The translations under genes were made by a program, and so were the position numbers. A stretch of DNA of 64,000 nucleotides from the NCBI GenBank assembly GCA_031271465.1, contig JAISVR010000032.1, positions 28,078-92,077 on the forward strand, given 5' to 3'. Below, one piece after another: positions 1 to 8,366 of this stretch. The DNA is from Prevotellaceae bacterium (lineage in GTDB: Bacteria; Bacteroidota; Bacteroidia; Bacteroidales; Paludibacteraceae). The notes below the pieces were generated by a model that made no database searches, was not told the DNA's origin, and was given only the letters and a program-made list of their open reading frames with translations. Position 1 is the stretch's first letter, and each line of letters begins with the position of its first letter.

Positions 1-946
1 TGAAAACGGTTTGACTTACGATGCTTCACAGATTGTGTGCTCCAACGGAGCCAAGCAGTCGGTATGCAACACCATTCTTTGCATTGTAAACAAAGGCGAT
101 GAAGTAATTGTGCCCGCTCCTTACTGGGTTAGCTATGTGGAAATGGTAAAGCTCGCCGAAGGCACCAATGTGGTGATAAAAGCAGGTATTGAGCAAGATT
201 TTAAAATTACTCCTGCCCAACTCGAAGCCGCTATCACACCAAAAACCAAAGCCATTATCCTTTGCTCGCCTTCGAACCCTACGGGCAGTGTATATAGCCG
301 CGAAGAATTGAAAGGCTTGGCAGATGTACTGGCAAAATACCCGAACATCATCGTCATTGCCGACGAAATTTATGAACACATCAATTACACGAGCAAACAC
401 GAAAGCATTGCTCAGTTTGATAATATTCGCGACCGCGTGGTGATAGTAAACGGCGTATCAAAGGCTTATGCCATGACCGGCTGGCGTTTGGGTTGGATTG
501 CCGCACCAAAATGGATTGCCGATGCAGCAAACAAACTGCAAGGACAATACACCTCAGGTCCGTGTTCCATTGCGCAAAAAGCAGCCGAAGCAGCCTACAC
601 AGGCGACCAAAGTTGCATAACCGATATGCGTGCGGCTTTCGAACGCCGTAAAAATCTGATTGTTAAGTTGGCAAAAGAGATTCCCGGATTCAAGGTAAAC
701 AATCCTTCCGGAGCTTTCTATCTTTTCCCCGATTGCAGCTATTATATCGGCAAATCGTATGAAGGAAAAACCATGACAGACTCGGCAGAACTCGCCATGT
801 GGCTGCTCGATACTGCTCATGTAGCCTGCGTAGGCGGCGTTGCTTTCGGCGCGCCCGAGTGCCTGCGCATGTCTTATGCCACTTCCGACGAAAACATCGA
901 GAAAGCTATGGCGCGTATTAAAGAGGCTTTGGCAAAACTGAAATAA
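1..946 (+). CDS. Aspartate/aromatic aminotransferase, class I (5' truncated by window)
   Basis: This is the C-terminal three quarters of a PLP-dependent fold-type I aminotransferase. The reading frame is open from base 2 to the TAA at 944-946, so the true start lies left of the window. Visible family motifs are the substrate/PLP-binding SNPTG, the DEIYE segment carrying the PLP-pyridine aspartate, the SKAYAMTGWRLGW segment with the lysine that forms the internal aldimine, and the late arginine in LRMSYA that binds the substrate carboxylate. These fit the aspartate aminotransferase branch (AspC/AspB-like), which moves amino groups between aspartate or glutamate and 2-oxoacids in the cytoplasm. 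The exact substrate cannot be told from sequence. A strong hairpin terminator follows. Confidence 0.9.
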   Translation, partial: ENGLTYDASQIVCSNGAKQSVCNTILCIVNKGDEVIVPAPYWVSYVEMVKLAEGTNVVIKAGIEQDFKITPAQLEAAITPKTKAIILCSPSNPTGSVYSREELKGLADVLAKYPNIIVIADEIYEHINYTSKHESIAQFDNIRDRVVIVNGVSKAYAMTGWRLGWIAAPKWIADAANKLQGQYTSGPCSIAQKAAEAAYTGDQSCITDMRAAFERRKNLIVKLAKEIPGFKVNNPSGAFYLFPDCSYYIGKSYEGKTMTDSAELAMWLLDTAHVACVGGVAFGAPECLRMSYATSDENIEKAMARIKEALAKLK

Positions 947-976
947 CAAAAGGGATTCTCTTCATAATTGTTAAAC

Positions 977-1012
977 AAACTCATTCTTGTTTTGGCAGGA
1001 ATGAGTTTTTTC
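977..1012 (+). terminator. Intrinsic terminator after the aminotransferase
   Basis: A perfect 10-bp stem (AAACTCATTC at 977-986 with GAATGAGTTT at 999-1008) closes a 12-nt loop and runs into a T tract. It lies 30 nt after the stop codon and probably isolates the aminotransferase from the following AT-rich gene. Confidence 0.75.
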
Positions 1013-1067
1013 CATAATAACAGCGAAACAATAACATGGTAGATATACACAACTATTGGTCGGGAAA

Positions 1068-1748
1068 ATGAAAAAAATACTATTTATACTTGGGTTATTA
1101 GGATTAATTATTTTCAGCGCATTTTATGCGAAACGGAAATTTTATAATCCCAACCATCAATTTGAAAATGCAAAAAAAGAAGTAAAAAAACTTGCTGACA
1201 AAGACGAAATAAAAGATGGCGACCTTATTTTTCAAACTTCATTATCGAGACAAAGTAAAGCTATTCAACTTGCAACAAAATCAAAATATTCGCACTGCGG
1301 AATAATTTATAAGGAGAACGGACAATATTTTGTTTTTGAAGCGGTTCAACCTGTAAAAACAACGCCGCTTGATAAATGGATTGCTCGCGGGAAAAATGGA
1401 CATTTTGTAATTAAACGCCTGAAAAATGCCGACAAAATTTTAACAACAAAGACACTGCAAAAAATGAAGCGAGAAGGTCGAAAATTTAACGGTAAAAGCT
1501 ACGACTTGACTTTTGAATGGAACGATGACAAGATTTATTGTTCGGAATTGATTTGGAAAATATATCAAAGAGCCACCGGAACTGAGATTGGCAAACTCGA
1601 AAAATTAAGCGATTTTGATTTGACAAACAAAGTTGTTCAGCAAAAAATGAAAGAACGATACGACAACAATATACCAATGAACGAAATTGTAATTTCGCCC
1701 GCCGCAATTTTTGAAAGTGAAGTTTTAACAACAGTGATACAAAATTAA
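1068..1748 (+). CDS. YiiX-like permuted papain-fold (NlpC/P60 superfamily) membrane-anchored protein
   Basis: The 226-residue protein starts with a hydrophobic anchor (about residues 4-20). A domain resembling YiiX/YebB permuted NlpC/P60 hydrolases follows: GDLIFQTS, then KYSHCGIIY with the presumptive histidine, and later IYCSELIWK with the presumptive nucleophilic cysteine. Such proteins are thought to cleave amide or ester bonds in cell-envelope substrates, but the substrate is unknown. A TTG at 1056 in frame is possible; I prefer ATG 1068 because the signal anchor then begins at the N-terminus. The gene is clearly more AT-rich than its neighbours and overlaps the murC start by one base (TAATG). 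It is an unusual passenger in front of murC and may have been acquired. Confidence 0.75.
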   Translation: MKKILFILGLLGLIIFSAFYAKRKFYNPNHQFENAKKEVKKLADKDEIKDGDLIFQTSLSRQSKAIQLATKSKYSHCGIIYKENGQYFVFEAVQPVKTTPLDKWIARGKNGHFVIKRLKNADKILTTKTLQKMKREGRKFNGKSYDLTFEWNDDKIYCSELIWKIYQRATGTEIGKLEKLSDFDLTNKVVQQKMKERYDNNIPMNEIVISPAAIFESEVLTTVIQN

Positions 1749-3118
1749 TGACAACTTATAACACCTATTATTTTCTCGGCATCGGCGGCATCGGCATGAG
1801 TGCGCTGGCTCGCTACTACAAGGCAAAAGGATTTCCCGTTGCCGGTTACGACCGCACACGCACACAACTCACACAAGAAATGGAAAGCGAAGGCATTAGC
1901 ATTTTCTACGAAGACGAAATAGCATTAATTCCTGCCGAATACCGCAATCCGACAAACTGTTTGGTGGTGCTTACGCCCGCCATTCCGCCCGATAGCAAGC
2001 AGTGGACTTGGTTTCGCGAGAACGGGTTTACCATTATGAAACGAGCGCAAGTGCTGGGCGAAATTACCCGCCACGCTCGCGCTCTGTGCGTTGCCGGTAC
2101 ACACGGAAAAACAACTACTTCGACACTCACAGCCTATTTATTGTACAGTTCACATATAGGTTGCAATGCTTTTTTAGGAGGAGTTTCCAAGAATTTTGAT
2201 AAAAATATTCTGATAAACAATAATACCGATTTAGTTGTTATCGAGGCTGACGAGTTTGACCGCTCGTTTCATCAGCTATCACCCTACATGGCAGTTATCA
2301 CCGCTGCGGACCCCGACCATTTGGATATTTACGGAAGTGCAGAAGTATTTCGCGAAAGTTTCGAGCATTTCACTTCATTAATACAAAAAGGTGGTTGTTT
2401 AATGATGCGTAAAGACGCTCCTGTAACGCCCCGATTGCAGGAAGGAGTGAAACTGTACACCTATTCGGGCAACGATGGCGGCGATTTTCACGCCGAGAAC
2501 ATTCGCATTGGCGGTGGAGAAATCATATTCGATTTTGTTACACCAAGCAAAACCGTAAAAGATATGCAACTCGGCGTCCCCGTATTAATTAATGTCGAAA
2601 ATTCGGTAGCCGCAATGGCAATCGCTTACCTCAACTGCGTTACCGAAGAAGAATTAAGAAAAGGATTAGCATCGTTCAGAGGCATTCGCCGCCGTTTCGA
2701 TTTTCATGTAAAAAACGATCGGATTGCTTATTTAGACGATTATGCACACCACCCGAAAGAGCTGCGCGCAAGCATCAGTTCCGTCAAAGCATTGTTTCCC
2801 GACAAAAAAATATGCGGCATTTTCCAACCGCATCTTTATACGCGCACACGCGATTTTTTCCGGCAGTTTGCCGAAGAATTATCCAAACTTGACGAAGTAA
2901 TATTACTGGATATTTATCCCGCACGCGAACGACCGATTGAAGGCATTTCGTCCAAAATTATTTTCGATGAAATAACTACACAAAAAACACTCTGTACCAA
3001 AGAGGAACTTTTAGCCGAATTACCCAAACATCAGTTCGATGTACTGGTAACAATGGGCGCAGGTGATATTGAACAATTAATACCGGCAATAACAAATTAT
3101 GTACAGAATAATTTATAA
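1748..3118 (+). CDS. murC: UDP-N-acetylmuramate--L-alanine ligase MurC
   Basis: The 456-residue protein has the three-domain Mur ligase layout. It shows an N-terminal Rossmann-like GIGGIGMSALA motif (residues 11-21), the ATP-binding GTHGKTTT P-loop at 117-124, the EADEFDRSF acidic segment, and a C-terminal domain with DDYAHHPKE. It joins L-alanine to UDP-MurNAc in the cytoplasm, the first step of the peptidoglycan stem peptide. The Mpl recycling ligase is related, but the sequence and the position directly before ftsQ-ftsA-ftsZ favour MurC. In most Bacteroidota murC follows murG in the dcw cluster; here an AT-rich YiiX-like gene and an aminotransferase precede it, so the cluster has been split. 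Confidence 0.93.
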   Translation: MTTYNTYYFLGIGGIGMSALARYYKAKGFPVAGYDRTRTQLTQEMESEGISIFYEDEIALIPAEYRNPTNCLVVLTPAIPPDSKQWTWFRENGFTIMKRAQVLGEITRHARALCVAGTHGKTTTSTLTAYLLYSSHIGCNAFLGGVSKNFDKNILINNNTDLVVIEADEFDRSFHQLSPYMAVITAADPDHLDIYGSAEVFRESFEHFTSLIQKGGCLMMRKDAPVTPRLQEGVKLYTYSGNDGGDFHAENIRIGGGEIIFDFVTPSKTVKDMQLGVPVLINVENSVAAMAIAYLNCVTEEELRKGLASFRGIRRRFDFHVKNDRIAYLDDYAHHPKELRASISSVKALFPDKKICGIFQPHLYTRTRDFFRQFAEELSKLDEVILLDIYPARERPIEGISSKIIFDEITTQKTLCTKEELLAELPKHQFDVLVTMGAGDIEQLIPAITNYVQNNL

Positions 3119-3266
3119 CGATATAAAAAAAAGAACGAACTTATCCTTTTTAGGCATATCCGTCATTGCGGGCTTGACCCACAATCGCATAATAAAATCG
3201 CTTATGTTCGATACCGCATCAAGCGCGGCATAACAAATCCGTTTTTATAAACCTAAATGGGATATT
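3119..3266. repeat. Intergenic repeat family A, copy 1 (about 3160-3234)
   Basis: The murC-ftsQ spacer holds a copy of a dispersed element that begins CGTCATTGCGGGCTTGACCC and ends with ATACCGCATCAAGCGCGGC. Related copies sit at about 10591-10672, 18953-19042 and 62403-62495. The two ends contain short inverted GC-rich parts (GGGCTTGACCC, GCATCAAGCGCGGC), so the RNA can fold. It lies inside an otherwise continuous division operon. Confidence 0.7.
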
Positions 3267-4019
3267 ATGAAAAAGAACCCAACTATGAATAAACTAAAAA
3301 AATCAGGTATATTAATACTGTTGGTATTACTTGTAAGTTACACAGTGTTTGCTTTGTTTAAATTTTCGCATAACGATGAAAACCAAGTGTGTCGTCGTGT
3401 ACTTATTACCGTAAAAGACAGCGAACAATTCAACTTTGTAGATACAACGGAAGTTCATGCTGTTTTAGTTAAAAACCGAGTAAAACTACGCGGACAAAAA
3501 CTCAGCACGATAAACACCAAGCGCGTGGAAAATTTGCTCGAACAAAATGCCGCCATACGAAAAGTTGTATGCTACAAAACCGCTTCGGGCGACATAGGCA
3601 TTGATGTGTGGCAACGCGAACCGCTTTTCCGTGTGTTGGGAAAACAAAATTATTTTGTCGATATGGAAGGAAAAACCATTCCTGCATCGCCGAACTTTGT
3701 TATTCCGGTAGCGGTGGTTACGGGCAATGTGAATAAAAATTTTGCCTGTGGAAAATTGCGCGAATTTGTATTATTTTTGCACGAAAATGATTTTTGGAAT
3801 GCTCAGATAGTTCAAATCGATGTGCAATCGGAAAACGAAATTGTGCTTATTCCACGCATAGGAAATCACGAAATTGAGTTTGGAAACCTTGATAACTACC
3901 AACAAAAGCTTGCAAAGCTTAAAACATTTTACCTCGAAGGATTAAATAAAATAGGTTGGGGCGACTTTTCAAAAATCAGTTTGAAATATAAAGATCAAGT
4001 GATTGGCACAAAAAAATAA
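3267..4019 (+). CDS. ftsQ: Cell division protein FtsQ
   Basis: The 250-residue protein has a short cytoplasmic N-terminus, one hydrophobic span at about residues 15-31 and an extracytoplasmic region. That region contains a POTRA-like segment and the FtsQ/DivIB-type motif VWQREPLFRV. FtsQ links early divisome components to FtsB/FtsL in the inner membrane. Identification rests on topology, the motif and synteny with murC upstream and ftsA 67 bp downstream. A second in-frame ATG exists at 3285; the first is kept because both precede the membrane span. Confidence 0.85.
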   Translation: MKKNPTMNKLKKSGILILLVLLVSYTVFALFKFSHNDENQVCRRVLITVKDSEQFNFVDTTEVHAVLVKNRVKLRGQKLSTINTKRVENLLEQNAAIRKVVCYKTASGDIGIDVWQREPLFRVLGKQNYFVDMEGKTIPASPNFVIPVAVVTGNVNKNFACGKLREFVLFLHENDFWNAQIVQIDVQSENEIVLIPRIGNHEIEFGNLDNYQQKLAKLKTFYLEGLNKIGWGDFSKISLKYKDQVIGTKK

Positions 4020-4086
4020 ATCACTATTTTTATCCCAATTTTCAATACCATAAATAATCTAATTTTTCACTTATAACCAAAATATT

Positions 4087-5376
4087 ATGTCAAATTACAT
4101 TGTAGCTCTCGATTTTGGCAGCGATAAAATAGCCGGTATGGTAGCTCGTCGGGGGGCAGACGATTCGCTCGAAATTATAGCCGTTGCCAGCGAAAATTCG
4201 GTGGGAGTACGACGCGGACTGATTAACAATTACAGTGCGGCAGCAGCTTCGGCTACCCGCATCATCGACCGGTTGCAGCAAGATGCAAATATAATTATCG
4301 ATAAAGTGTATGCCGGAATAGGCGGACACACAATGAAAAGCCTTGCACAGAAACAACGCCTTTCGTCCGACAGTGAGCAGGAGTTTACACGCGAGCAACT
4401 CGACGAACTTTGCAAGCGTAATTTTGAACTTTCGCCCGACGGCAACACGGTATACGATGCCATGCCGCAAGAGGCTGTAATCGACGGCGATGTAGAACTT
4501 AATCCCGAAGGATGCGTCGGGTCATCGCTCGAAGCAGGCTATTTGCTGGCAACAGGGCAACCAAGCATTGAACTGCGACTTTGTCATTGTATCGAACGCA
4601 TTCCCCAAAAACTCGCGGCTTCGTTTGTATTGCCCTTTACTACAGCCGAAATCCTGGTTTCGCCCGAAGAAAAAGAATCGGGAGTTGCCGTAATAGATTT
4701 TGGAGCCGAAACCACCACTGTGGTAGTTTATGCCGAACATTTTATGCGCCATATGGCTGTAATTCCTTTTGGAGGAAAAAGCATTACACAAGATATCCGA
4801 AGCCTGAAAGTAACCGAAGCCAATGCCGAGCGTTTGAAAAAAGAATACGGATATGCCCTGCAAAGTCTCGATACGGAACCCAAAACCATCAACATAAAAA
4901 CGGGCGGACAAGACAATCCTATCCACAGCAAAAAAGACCTCAACCTGATTATACAATCGCGCGTCGACGAAATACTGGAAATGGTATGCGAAGAAATTTA
5001 CAAATCGGGCTACATGGACAAATTAGCCGAAGGCATTATCATCACCGGAGGAGCATCGCAATTGCGTGGAATCGAACAGTTTGTGGAATTAAAAAGCGGC
5101 ATGAAAGTACGGCACGGGAATTACACACAACAGCTTGTTCCCGAAACCAAAGCAGAGTTTATCAACCCTGCCTACACAACTCTATTGGGTTTGCTGAGCT
5201 TTGGCAAGGAAAATTGTACCATGAAGGAAAAAATCGACGAACCGGTAGCTCCCGTTGTTCAGCCGAAACCTGCGCCAACCAACAAATCGTCGCTCTGGGG
5301 GAAAATAAAAAGGAGAGGCATGGAAATAGTAGACGATGCCCAACAAAAAATGTTTGAAGACCATTCGTTTGAATAA
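4087..5376 (+). CDS. ftsA: Cell division protein FtsA
   Basis: The 429-residue protein belongs to the actin/Hsp70 ATPase superfamily. It shows the phosphate-1 motif at the N-terminus (ALDFGSDKIAG), phosphate-2 (VIDFGAETTTV) and the adenosine motif IITGGASQLRG. The C-terminal KIKRRGMEI stretch is amphipathic, as expected for the membrane-targeting helix that tethers FtsZ filaments. FtsA anchors the Z-ring and recruits later divisome proteins. It is followed by ftsZ after 36 bp and is surely co-transcribed with it. Confidence 0.93.
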   Translation: MSNYIVALDFGSDKIAGMVARRGADDSLEIIAVASENSVGVRRGLINNYSAAAASATRIIDRLQQDANIIIDKVYAGIGGHTMKSLAQKQRLSSDSEQEFTREQLDELCKRNFELSPDGNTVYDAMPQEAVIDGDVELNPEGCVGSSLEAGYLLATGQPSIELRLCHCIERIPQKLAASFVLPFTTAEILVSPEEKESGVAVIDFGAETTTVVVYAEHFMRHMAVIPFGGKSITQDIRSLKVTEANAERLKKEYGYALQSLDTEPKTINIKTGGQDNPIHSKKDLNLIIQSRVDEILEMVCEEIYKSGYMDKLAEGIIITGGASQLRGIEQFVELKSGMKVRHGNYTQQLVPETKAEFINPAYTTLLGLLSFGKENCTMKEKIDEPVAPVVQPKPAPTNKSSLWGKIKRRGMEIVDDAQQKMFEDHSFE

Positions 5377-5412
5377 AATAAAAAAACAATAACCCAAATA
5401 AATTATATTGCC

Positions 5413-6711
5413 ATGGAAGAAGTAATGGATTTACTCGAATTTAACGCACCTGCCGAAGAAAGTTCTATTATAAAGGTTATAGGAGTAGGTGGTGGTGGCA
5501 GCAACGCCGTAAACCACATGTTTCGAGGAGGCATCAAAGATGTATCGTTTATTGTATGCAATACCGATAATCAGGCATTAAACCAATCGCCTGTGGAGCA
5601 CAAAATACAGCTTGGACCTGAAACCACGGGGGGACTCGGCGCAGGCAACAAACCCGAAGTAGCCCGTAGAGCTGCCGAAGAATCTATCGAAGAAATTCGC
5701 TCCGTGCTGACCAATAATACCAAAATGGTATTTATCACTGCCGGAATGGGCGGTGGCACAGGAACCGGAGCTGCTCCCGTGATTGCCAAGGTTGCCAAAG
5801 AATTAGCAATTCTTACCGTGGGTATTATTACCATTCCATTCACTTTCGAAGGCAAGCGAAAAATAGCGCAGGCATTAGAAGGTTTGAAGAATATGAAAGA
5901 CAATGTGGACGCTCTGCTGGTGATAAACAACGAACGGCTGATTGATATTTACGGCGAAATGGAATACGACGAAGCCTTTGCTAAAGCCGATGATGTGCTC
6001 AAAGACGCTGCCAAAGGCATTGCCGAAATCATTACGATGCACGGACATATGAATGTCGATTTTGCCGATGTGGATACCATTTTGCGCGGCGGCGGCGTAG
6101 CCATCATGAATACCGGTTATGCTTCGGGCGAAAACCGCCTGCTCGGGGCAATTGACAATGCCTTGAAATCTCCGCTGCTACGCAATCGAGACATCAAGGG
6201 CGCACAAAAAGTGATGATGGTTTTTTATTGCCGCAAAGACAACAAGCCGATAAAAACAAGCGAAATACGCCAGATAAACGAATTTATGGAAAGCATCGGC
6301 GACGATGTGGAAGAAATGATTTGGGGTATCGGAAACGATAATTCGCTCGAAGAAGAAGTTAAAGTTACGCTCCTTGCCACAGGCTTTGGCGAGTTTGATG
6401 TGAGCGGCGACAACGATAGCATCGACCTCGAAATAGAAATTCCCGTTGCCGACAATGTTGTCGAAAAAATTACCGGTACGGAAACCGATACCACTCCCGA
6501 AACCGTTACCAATTTTCCCGCCGATAACGAATATAACGAATACTATGGCGACACCAAAATTGAACAGCAAAAGCGTACCGAAAATTTTGCAAGCATGATG
6601 AGTCAAACCGACGACGAAAAAGTGGTGGAAGAACTCGAAAATCAGCCTGCCTACAAACGCCGGAGTTCCGAAGCTCCACAGCCTTACAGACCACGGAATA
6701 CGAACGCATAG
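5413..6711 (+). CDS. ftsZ: Cell division GTPase FtsZ
   Basis: The 432-residue tubulin homologue has the nucleotide-binding GVGGGGSNAV near residue 24, the tubulin signature GGGTGTGAAP at 113-122 and the T7-loop region NVDFADV that completes GTP hydrolysis in the adjacent subunit. A variable acidic linker of about 100 residues follows the core and ends in a short basic tail, YKRRSSEAPQPYRPR. It polymerises into the Z-ring at midcell. The start ATG at 5413 is followed by another at 5425; either gives the conserved core. Confidence 0.95.
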   Translation: MEEVMDLLEFNAPAEESSIIKVIGVGGGGSNAVNHMFRGGIKDVSFIVCNTDNQALNQSPVEHKIQLGPETTGGLGAGNKPEVARRAAEESIEEIRSVLTNNTKMVFITAGMGGGTGTGAAPVIAKVAKELAILTVGIITIPFTFEGKRKIAQALEGLKNMKDNVDALLVINNERLIDIYGEMEYDEAFAKADDVLKDAAKGIAEIITMHGHMNVDFADVDTILRGGGVAIMNTGYASGENRLLGAIDNALKSPLLRNRDIKGAQKVMMVFYCRKDNKPIKTSEIRQINEFMESIGDDVEEMIWGIGNDNSLEEEVKVTLLATGFGEFDVSGDNDSIDLEIEIPVADNVVEKITGTETDTTPETVTNFPADNEYNEYYGDTKIEQQKRTENFASMMSQTDDEKVVEELENQPAYKRRSSEAPQPYRPRNTNA

Positions 6712-6724
6712 TTTGCGTTGTTTT
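6703..6724 (+). terminator. Weak hairpin overlapping the ftsZ stop
   Basis: A 6-bp stem (AACGCA at 6703-6708 with TGCGTT at 6714-6719) has the ftsZ TAG in and next to its loop and is followed by GTTTTCC. It could attenuate transcription into mntA-hepT. The short stem and poor T tract keep confidence low. Confidence 0.3.
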
Positions 6725-6768
6725 CCTACTAAGAGAAACTATAAATTACAATCTGAAAACATTATTTT

Positions 6769-7065
6769 ATGAAACGAAGCATGGTCAAAAAATTACAGGC
6801 ATTTTTCCCCGCTTACCCTGTCGAAAAAGCGTGGATTTTCGGCTCGTATGCGCGTGGTGAAGAAACCCGCAAAAGCGATGTAGATATTATGGTTCGATTT
6901 CAAGAAAATTCGAGGATTTCTTTATTCGACCTTGTACGAATTATGAATAAATTACAGGAAATCTTACATAAAAAGGTAGATTTGGTAACAGAAGGCGGCA
7001 TAATGAAATTTGCAAAAGAATCAATCGACAACGATAAAATATTAGTCTATGAGAGAGCAGGTTAG
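6769..7065 (+). CDS. mntA: MntA-type minimal nucleotidyltransferase (antitoxin)
   Basis: The 98-residue protein is a minimal nucleotidyltransferase. It carries the hallmark GSYARGEETRKSDVDI, that is GSxxRG followed by the metal-binding pair D37 and D39. In characterised MntA/HepT pairs the antitoxin attaches AMP to a tyrosine of the HEPN toxin and so inactivates it. The gene overlaps the HEPN gene by 17 nt, the usual arrangement. The pair sits directly after ftsZ, where Bacteroidota often carry other housekeeping genes, and may be a late insertion. Confidence 0.85.
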   Translation: MKRSMVKKLQAFFPAYPVEKAWIFGSYARGEETRKSDVDIMVRFQENSRISLFDLVRIMNKLQEILHKKVDLVTEGGIMKFAKESIDNDKILVYERAG

Positions 7066-7402
7066 AAATAAAAGCCGATTGGAACATATTCTGGAATCAA
7101 TCGACAATATATTTGAATTTACAAAAGATATGACTTTTGACGAATATGTTGCCGACAAGAAGGGCAAGTTTGCCGTTGTAAAAAATTTGGAAATTATCGG
7201 CGAAGCAGCCTATAAATTGACTAAAGAATTCAGAGAAAAATATCCGGAGATAGATTGGCAAGCTATTATCGGAATGCGTCATGTATTAGTTCATGGTTAT
7301 TATCAAGTTGAAGACTCTATCGCCTGGGAAGTTATTCAAAAAGACATGCAACCGCTCAAAGAACAGATACAAGCTATATATAAAAAAGAAATTTGCCTTT
7401 AA
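7049..7402 (+). CDS. hepT: HepT-type HEPN ribonuclease toxin (DUF86)
   Basis: The 117-residue, mostly helical protein has the HEPN Rx4HxY motif as RHVLVHGY (R77, H82, Y84). In this family that motif forms the RNase active site, and the tyrosine is the residue modified by MntA. The ORF starts inside mntA, giving translational coupling. The expected role is an RNA-cleaving toxin held inactive by AMPylation, perhaps with a stress or phage-defence function. All key residues are intact, so the module is probably functional. Confidence 0.87.
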   Translation: MREQVRNKSRLEHILESIDNIFEFTKDMTFDEYVADKKGKFAVVKNLEIIGEAAYKLTKEFREKYPEIDWQAIIGMRHVLVHGYYQVEDSIAWEVIQKDMQPLKEQIQAIYKKEICL

Positions 7403-7422
7403 AAATTCAATCATAACAATAG

Positions 7423-8337
7423 ATGAAATCCTCTTCCCCCAACATAAAAAGTAAACAAACCGCCCTGGTAGTTAAAGAGCCGATAGAATTGATGCCTTTT
7501 CTCGGCATTCATTTCAACGGAAAAAGCCGAACGGCACTCAAACTGATGCTTGCCCGCAAGCAAGTGTGCGTAAACAGCAAACCCGTAACACAATACAACT
7601 ACCAACTCAACGCAGGCGACCGGGTAACGCTCAACACCGGCAAGGTTGCCTACGAACTGAAGCACCCCAAACTCAAAATCGTGCACGAAGACGATTACCT
7701 TATTGTGGTGGAAAAAGCCGAAGGATTGCTTGCCGTGGCTACCGACGAACGGAAGAACGAAATCACCGCTTTTTCTATCCTGAACAATTATTTGAAAAAG
7801 AAAGACCCTCGCAACCGCCTCTTTGTGGTGCACCGAATCGACCGCGAAACTTCGGGACTGATTATGTTTGCCAAAAGCCGCGAAGTGCAGCTTGCCTTGC
7901 AGGATAACTGGCACAACGCCGTTACCGAGCGCGTATATGTTGCCGTAGTAGAAGGCGTACCCGAACGCAGCGAAGACACCATCGTATCGTATCTGCGCGA
8001 GAGCAAAGCTTACAAGATACACAGCAGCCACTCGGGCGACGACGGCAAGGAAGCCATAACCCATTACCGCATTACCCGCCGCACAAACGACTACGCCCTG
8101 CTGCGCGTGGAACTCGAAACGGGACGCAAAAATCAAATCCGCGTACACATGCAGGAAATAGGGCACCCAATTATTGGCGATAAAAAATACGGAGCCCCCC
8201 CCTCTCCTATCGGACGCATGGGTTTGCATGCCCGCTCGCTGGCTTTTATCCACCCTGTAACACACGAAAACATGCGTTTCGAAACGCCCATTCCACGCAA
8301 ATTCTCGGCTCTTTTTGTAGTAGAGAAAGAGAAATAA
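7423..8337 (+). CDS. RluA-family 23S/tRNA pseudouridine synthase
   Basis: The 304-residue protein has an N-terminal S4-like RNA-binding region (about 20-85) and then the RluA-type catalytic core. The core motif is HRIDRETSG with catalytic D140; the later ETGRKNQIRVHM and HPIIGDKKYG motifs are also typical. It converts specific uridines in rRNA or tRNA to pseudouridine; which position is modified cannot be inferred. It starts 20 bp after hepT. A run of eight C occurs at 8195-8202 inside the coding region, but the frame is intact. Confidence 0.88.
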   Translation: MKSSSPNIKSKQTALVVKEPIELMPFLGIHFNGKSRTALKLMLARKQVCVNSKPVTQYNYQLNAGDRVTLNTGKVAYELKHPKLKIVHEDDYLIVVEKAEGLLAVATDERKNEITAFSILNNYLKKKDPRNRLFVVHRIDRETSGLIMFAKSREVQLALQDNWHNAVTERVYVAVVEGVPERSEDTIVSYLRESKAYKIHSSHSGDDGKEAITHYRITRRTNDYALLRVELETGRKNQIRVHMQEIGHPIIGDKKYGAPPSPIGRMGLHARSLAFIHPVTHENMRFETPIPRKFSALFVVEKEK

Positions 8338-8366
8338 ACGAAAACAAAGCGATTATCTTTACTGCT

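Noticed and set aside
4581..5357. 258-codon frame inside ftsA in another frame
   Set aside because: Shadow of the ftsA coding region, with basic low-complexity composition.
8195..8202. C8 tract in the RluA-type gene as a phase-variation switch
   Set aside because: The frame is intact and a housekeeping RNA modification enzyme is an unlikely target; only read-level length variation would support it.
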